From contig JADJTY010000005.1 in NCBI GenBank assembly GCA_016710935.1, positions 124,001-188,000 of the forward strand: a stretch of 64,000 nucleotides of DNA. Direction: 5' to 3'. Shown here piece by piece: positions 62,767-64,000 of the stretch (positions within the stretch are counted from its first letter, which is position 1; the number at the start of each line of letters is the position of its first letter). A model generated the notes under the pieces. That model did no database searches and was not told where the DNA came from. It worked only from the letters and a program-made list of their open reading frames with translations. This stretch comes from Chitinophagaceae bacterium (GTDB lineage: Bacteria > Bacteroidota > Bacteroidia > Chitinophagales > Chitinophagaceae). Both the position numbers and the translations under genes were made by a program.

Positions 62767-62793
62767 CCCTGCCTGTCGGCAGGCAGGTATCGG
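62759..62793. repeat. nested palindromes at the AHSA1 stop codon
   Basis: Outer CCGATA (62760-62765) and TATCGG (62788-62793) enclose CCTGCCTGTCGGCAGGCAGG (62768-62787), whose arms match the 3817 element. The outer pair looks like the CCCGATAGCTATCGGG family split in its middle. The AHSA1 stop codon TAG lies within it. Confidence 0.75.
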
Positions 62794-62977
62794 AACAGGG
62801 ATGAAAAGGTAAAGTAAGCACCTCTTAATTATATGTAGGTTTGAGCAAAGCATTGTAAAGCTAAACAAAGAAGTAATTAAAGATTGAAACATAACCGGTT
62901 TATTAAAATTCACTAATTGCATGTATACTAAATAAACTCCACGGCTTTTATTTTCAAAAAAACACATAATTTTAGCC

Positions 62978-64000
62978 ATGCAAAAGCCAAACCTTACTGG
63001 TACCTCCTCTCTGTTTTTTCTGGTATTTTTAGCCGCCGTTTTGTTTATCCCTTTCCTGGGTAATGTGCATCTTTTTGACTGGGATGAAATTAATTTTGCA
63101 GAGATAGCACGTGAAATGGTTGTTACAGATAAATACAGCCAGCCACAAATCAATTTCGAATCTTTTACCGAAAAACCTCCACTTTATTTCTGGCTACAGG
63201 CAGGCTGCATGAACCTGTTTGGGGTTAATGAATTTTCGGCACGCCTGCCAAATGCGCTCCTGGGCATGCTTGTACTGCCGGTTCTTTTTTTAACCGGCCG
63301 CAAATTAAAAGATAATTCGTTCGGTTTTTTATGGGCAATTATTTATGCCTGCACCATTCTTCCTCATCTATATTTTAAATCGGGCATTATTGATCCGTGG
63401 TTTAATTTTTTTATTTTCCTGTCTATTTATGGTTTAATAATAGCTGCTGATAAAAAAAGAGAAAACCTATCAAATATAAAATGGCTTATATTCGGCGGTG
63501 CCATGTCGGGTTTGGCGGTTTTAACCAAGGGACCAGTAGCGCTTATTCTTACCGGGCTTACATTTGGTGTTTATTGGGTGCTTAACAGGTTTCGGTGGTT
63601 TATTAGCCTGCCACAATTATTGCTGTTTATTTTTTCTGCTTTAGCAACAGCAGGCCTTTGGTTGGGTATTGATTACCTGCAGCATGGCGATAAATTTTTA
63701 AAAGAATTTACCGTGCGCCAATGGGAGCTGTTAACCACTGCAGATGCCGGGCACGGTGGTTTTTTCTTTTATCACTTTGTAGTTTTATTTTTCGGATGTT
63801 TTCCTGCCACCGCTTTTTTTATTCAGGCAATGGTAAAGAAAGAAGCAGCAGATAAGCGCTTTACAGATTTTAAAAAATGGATGGTCATTTTTTTCTGGGT
63901 GGTGCTGGTGGTTTTTACATTGGTGCAAACAAAAATTGTTCATTACTCCTCTTTGTGCTACTACCCTGTAAGTTTTTTGGCGGCTGTTAGTTTACATAAT
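62978..64000 (+). CDS. ArnT-like glycosyltransferase (GT39/GT83), cut by the window end
   Basis: The last open frame runs from ATG 62978 off the right edge, 341 codons without a stop. It starts MQKPNLTGTSSLFFLVFLAA, then GNVHLFDWDEINFAEIAREM, which holds the conserved acidic pair of the GT-C fold. FTEKPPLYFWLQAG and LTKGPVAL follow, and several membrane helices. These are the marks of ArnT-type transferases that move a sugar from a polyprenyl phosphate onto lipid A or a protein. The acceptor and donor are unknown. The C-terminal part lies outside the window. The gap before it holds the nested palindrome and no gene. Confidence 0.88.
   Translation, partial: MQKPNLTGTSSLFFLVFLAAVLFIPFLGNVHLFDWDEINFAEIAREMVVTDKYSQPQINFESFTEKPPLYFWLQAGCMNLFGVNEFSARLPNALLGMLVLPVLFLTGRKLKDNSFGFLWAIIYACTILPHLYFKSGIIDPWFNFFIFLSIYGLIIAADKKRENLSNIKWLIFGGAMSGLAVLTKGPVALILTGLTFGVYWVLNRFRWFISLPQLLLFIFSALATAGLWLGIDYLQHGDKFLKEFTVRQWELLTTADAGHGGFFFYHFVVLFFGCFPATAFFIQAMVKKEAADKRFTDFKKWMVIFFWVVLVVFTLVQTKIVHYSSLCYYPVSFLAAVSLHN

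Overview
The window looks like chromosome from a Bacteroidota bacterium, most likely the Chitinophagaceae/Chitinophagales. Support comes from one type A and one type B (gliding-motility-associated) type IX secretion C-terminal domain, Bacteroidota families such as DUF3127 and DUF4293, -7 boxes of the Bacteroidota form TAnnTTTG, and moderately AT-rich DNA. Most genes are housekeeping or envelope genes. I found no rRNA, tRNA, CRISPR array, prophage or transposase gene.

Layout. 0-5 kb: dnaA (-), a DUF3127 OB-fold-like protein, a COG2509 FAD dehydrogenase and a DUF433/DUF5615 toxin-antitoxin-like pair. 5-15 kb: an ABC-2 exporter pair, a Wzz-like/SLBB polysaccharide export pair, a nitronate monooxygenase-like enzyme, DUF1761, a sugar-nucleotidyltransferase and glyA. 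15-28.7 kb: an accessory-looking surface locus with three large Sec-exported, Hep/Hag-repeat (YadA-head or tail-fibre-like) proteins, a T9SS cargo protein and two small Pro/Lys-rich secreted proteins. 28.8-50.5 kb: DUF4293, uvrA, an ECF sigma factor, a DsbD-type reductase with a partner domain, purQ, membrane and periplasmic proteins, a TIGR01777 epimerase, a second ABC-2 exporter, a metzincin-like protease, a ferritin-like/VIT1 fusion, a FadN-like beta-oxidation enzyme, a GDPD-like protein divergent from an LTA-synthase-like sulfatase-fold enzyme, and a frameshifted WG-repeat protein. 50.6-64 kb: metG, two LD-carboxypeptidases on either side of a large T9SS type B protein, two tandem membrane-anchored alpha/beta hydrolases, a rhodanese, kup, an ArsR-AHSA1 operon, and the start of an ArnT-like glycosyltransferase cut by the window edge.

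Two patterns stand out. First, several families of short GC-rich palindromes are scattered through the window. Some lie in frame inside conserved genes (the FAD dehydrogenase twice, uvrA, metG), where they add short Pro/Gly-rich peptides. Two copies are nested, one palindrome inside another, which suggests that these elements move. Second, the Hep/Hag locus is a duplicated module (leader, fibre gene, small Pro-rich secreted protein) whose copies have different C-termini. One fibre gene carries six single-base indels, mostly in homopolymers. Another is cut by one indel just before the end of its S74 chaperone domain. A further homopolymer frameshift splits the WG-repeat gene. Whether these are sequencing errors, recent decay or phase variation cannot be settled from the sequence alone.
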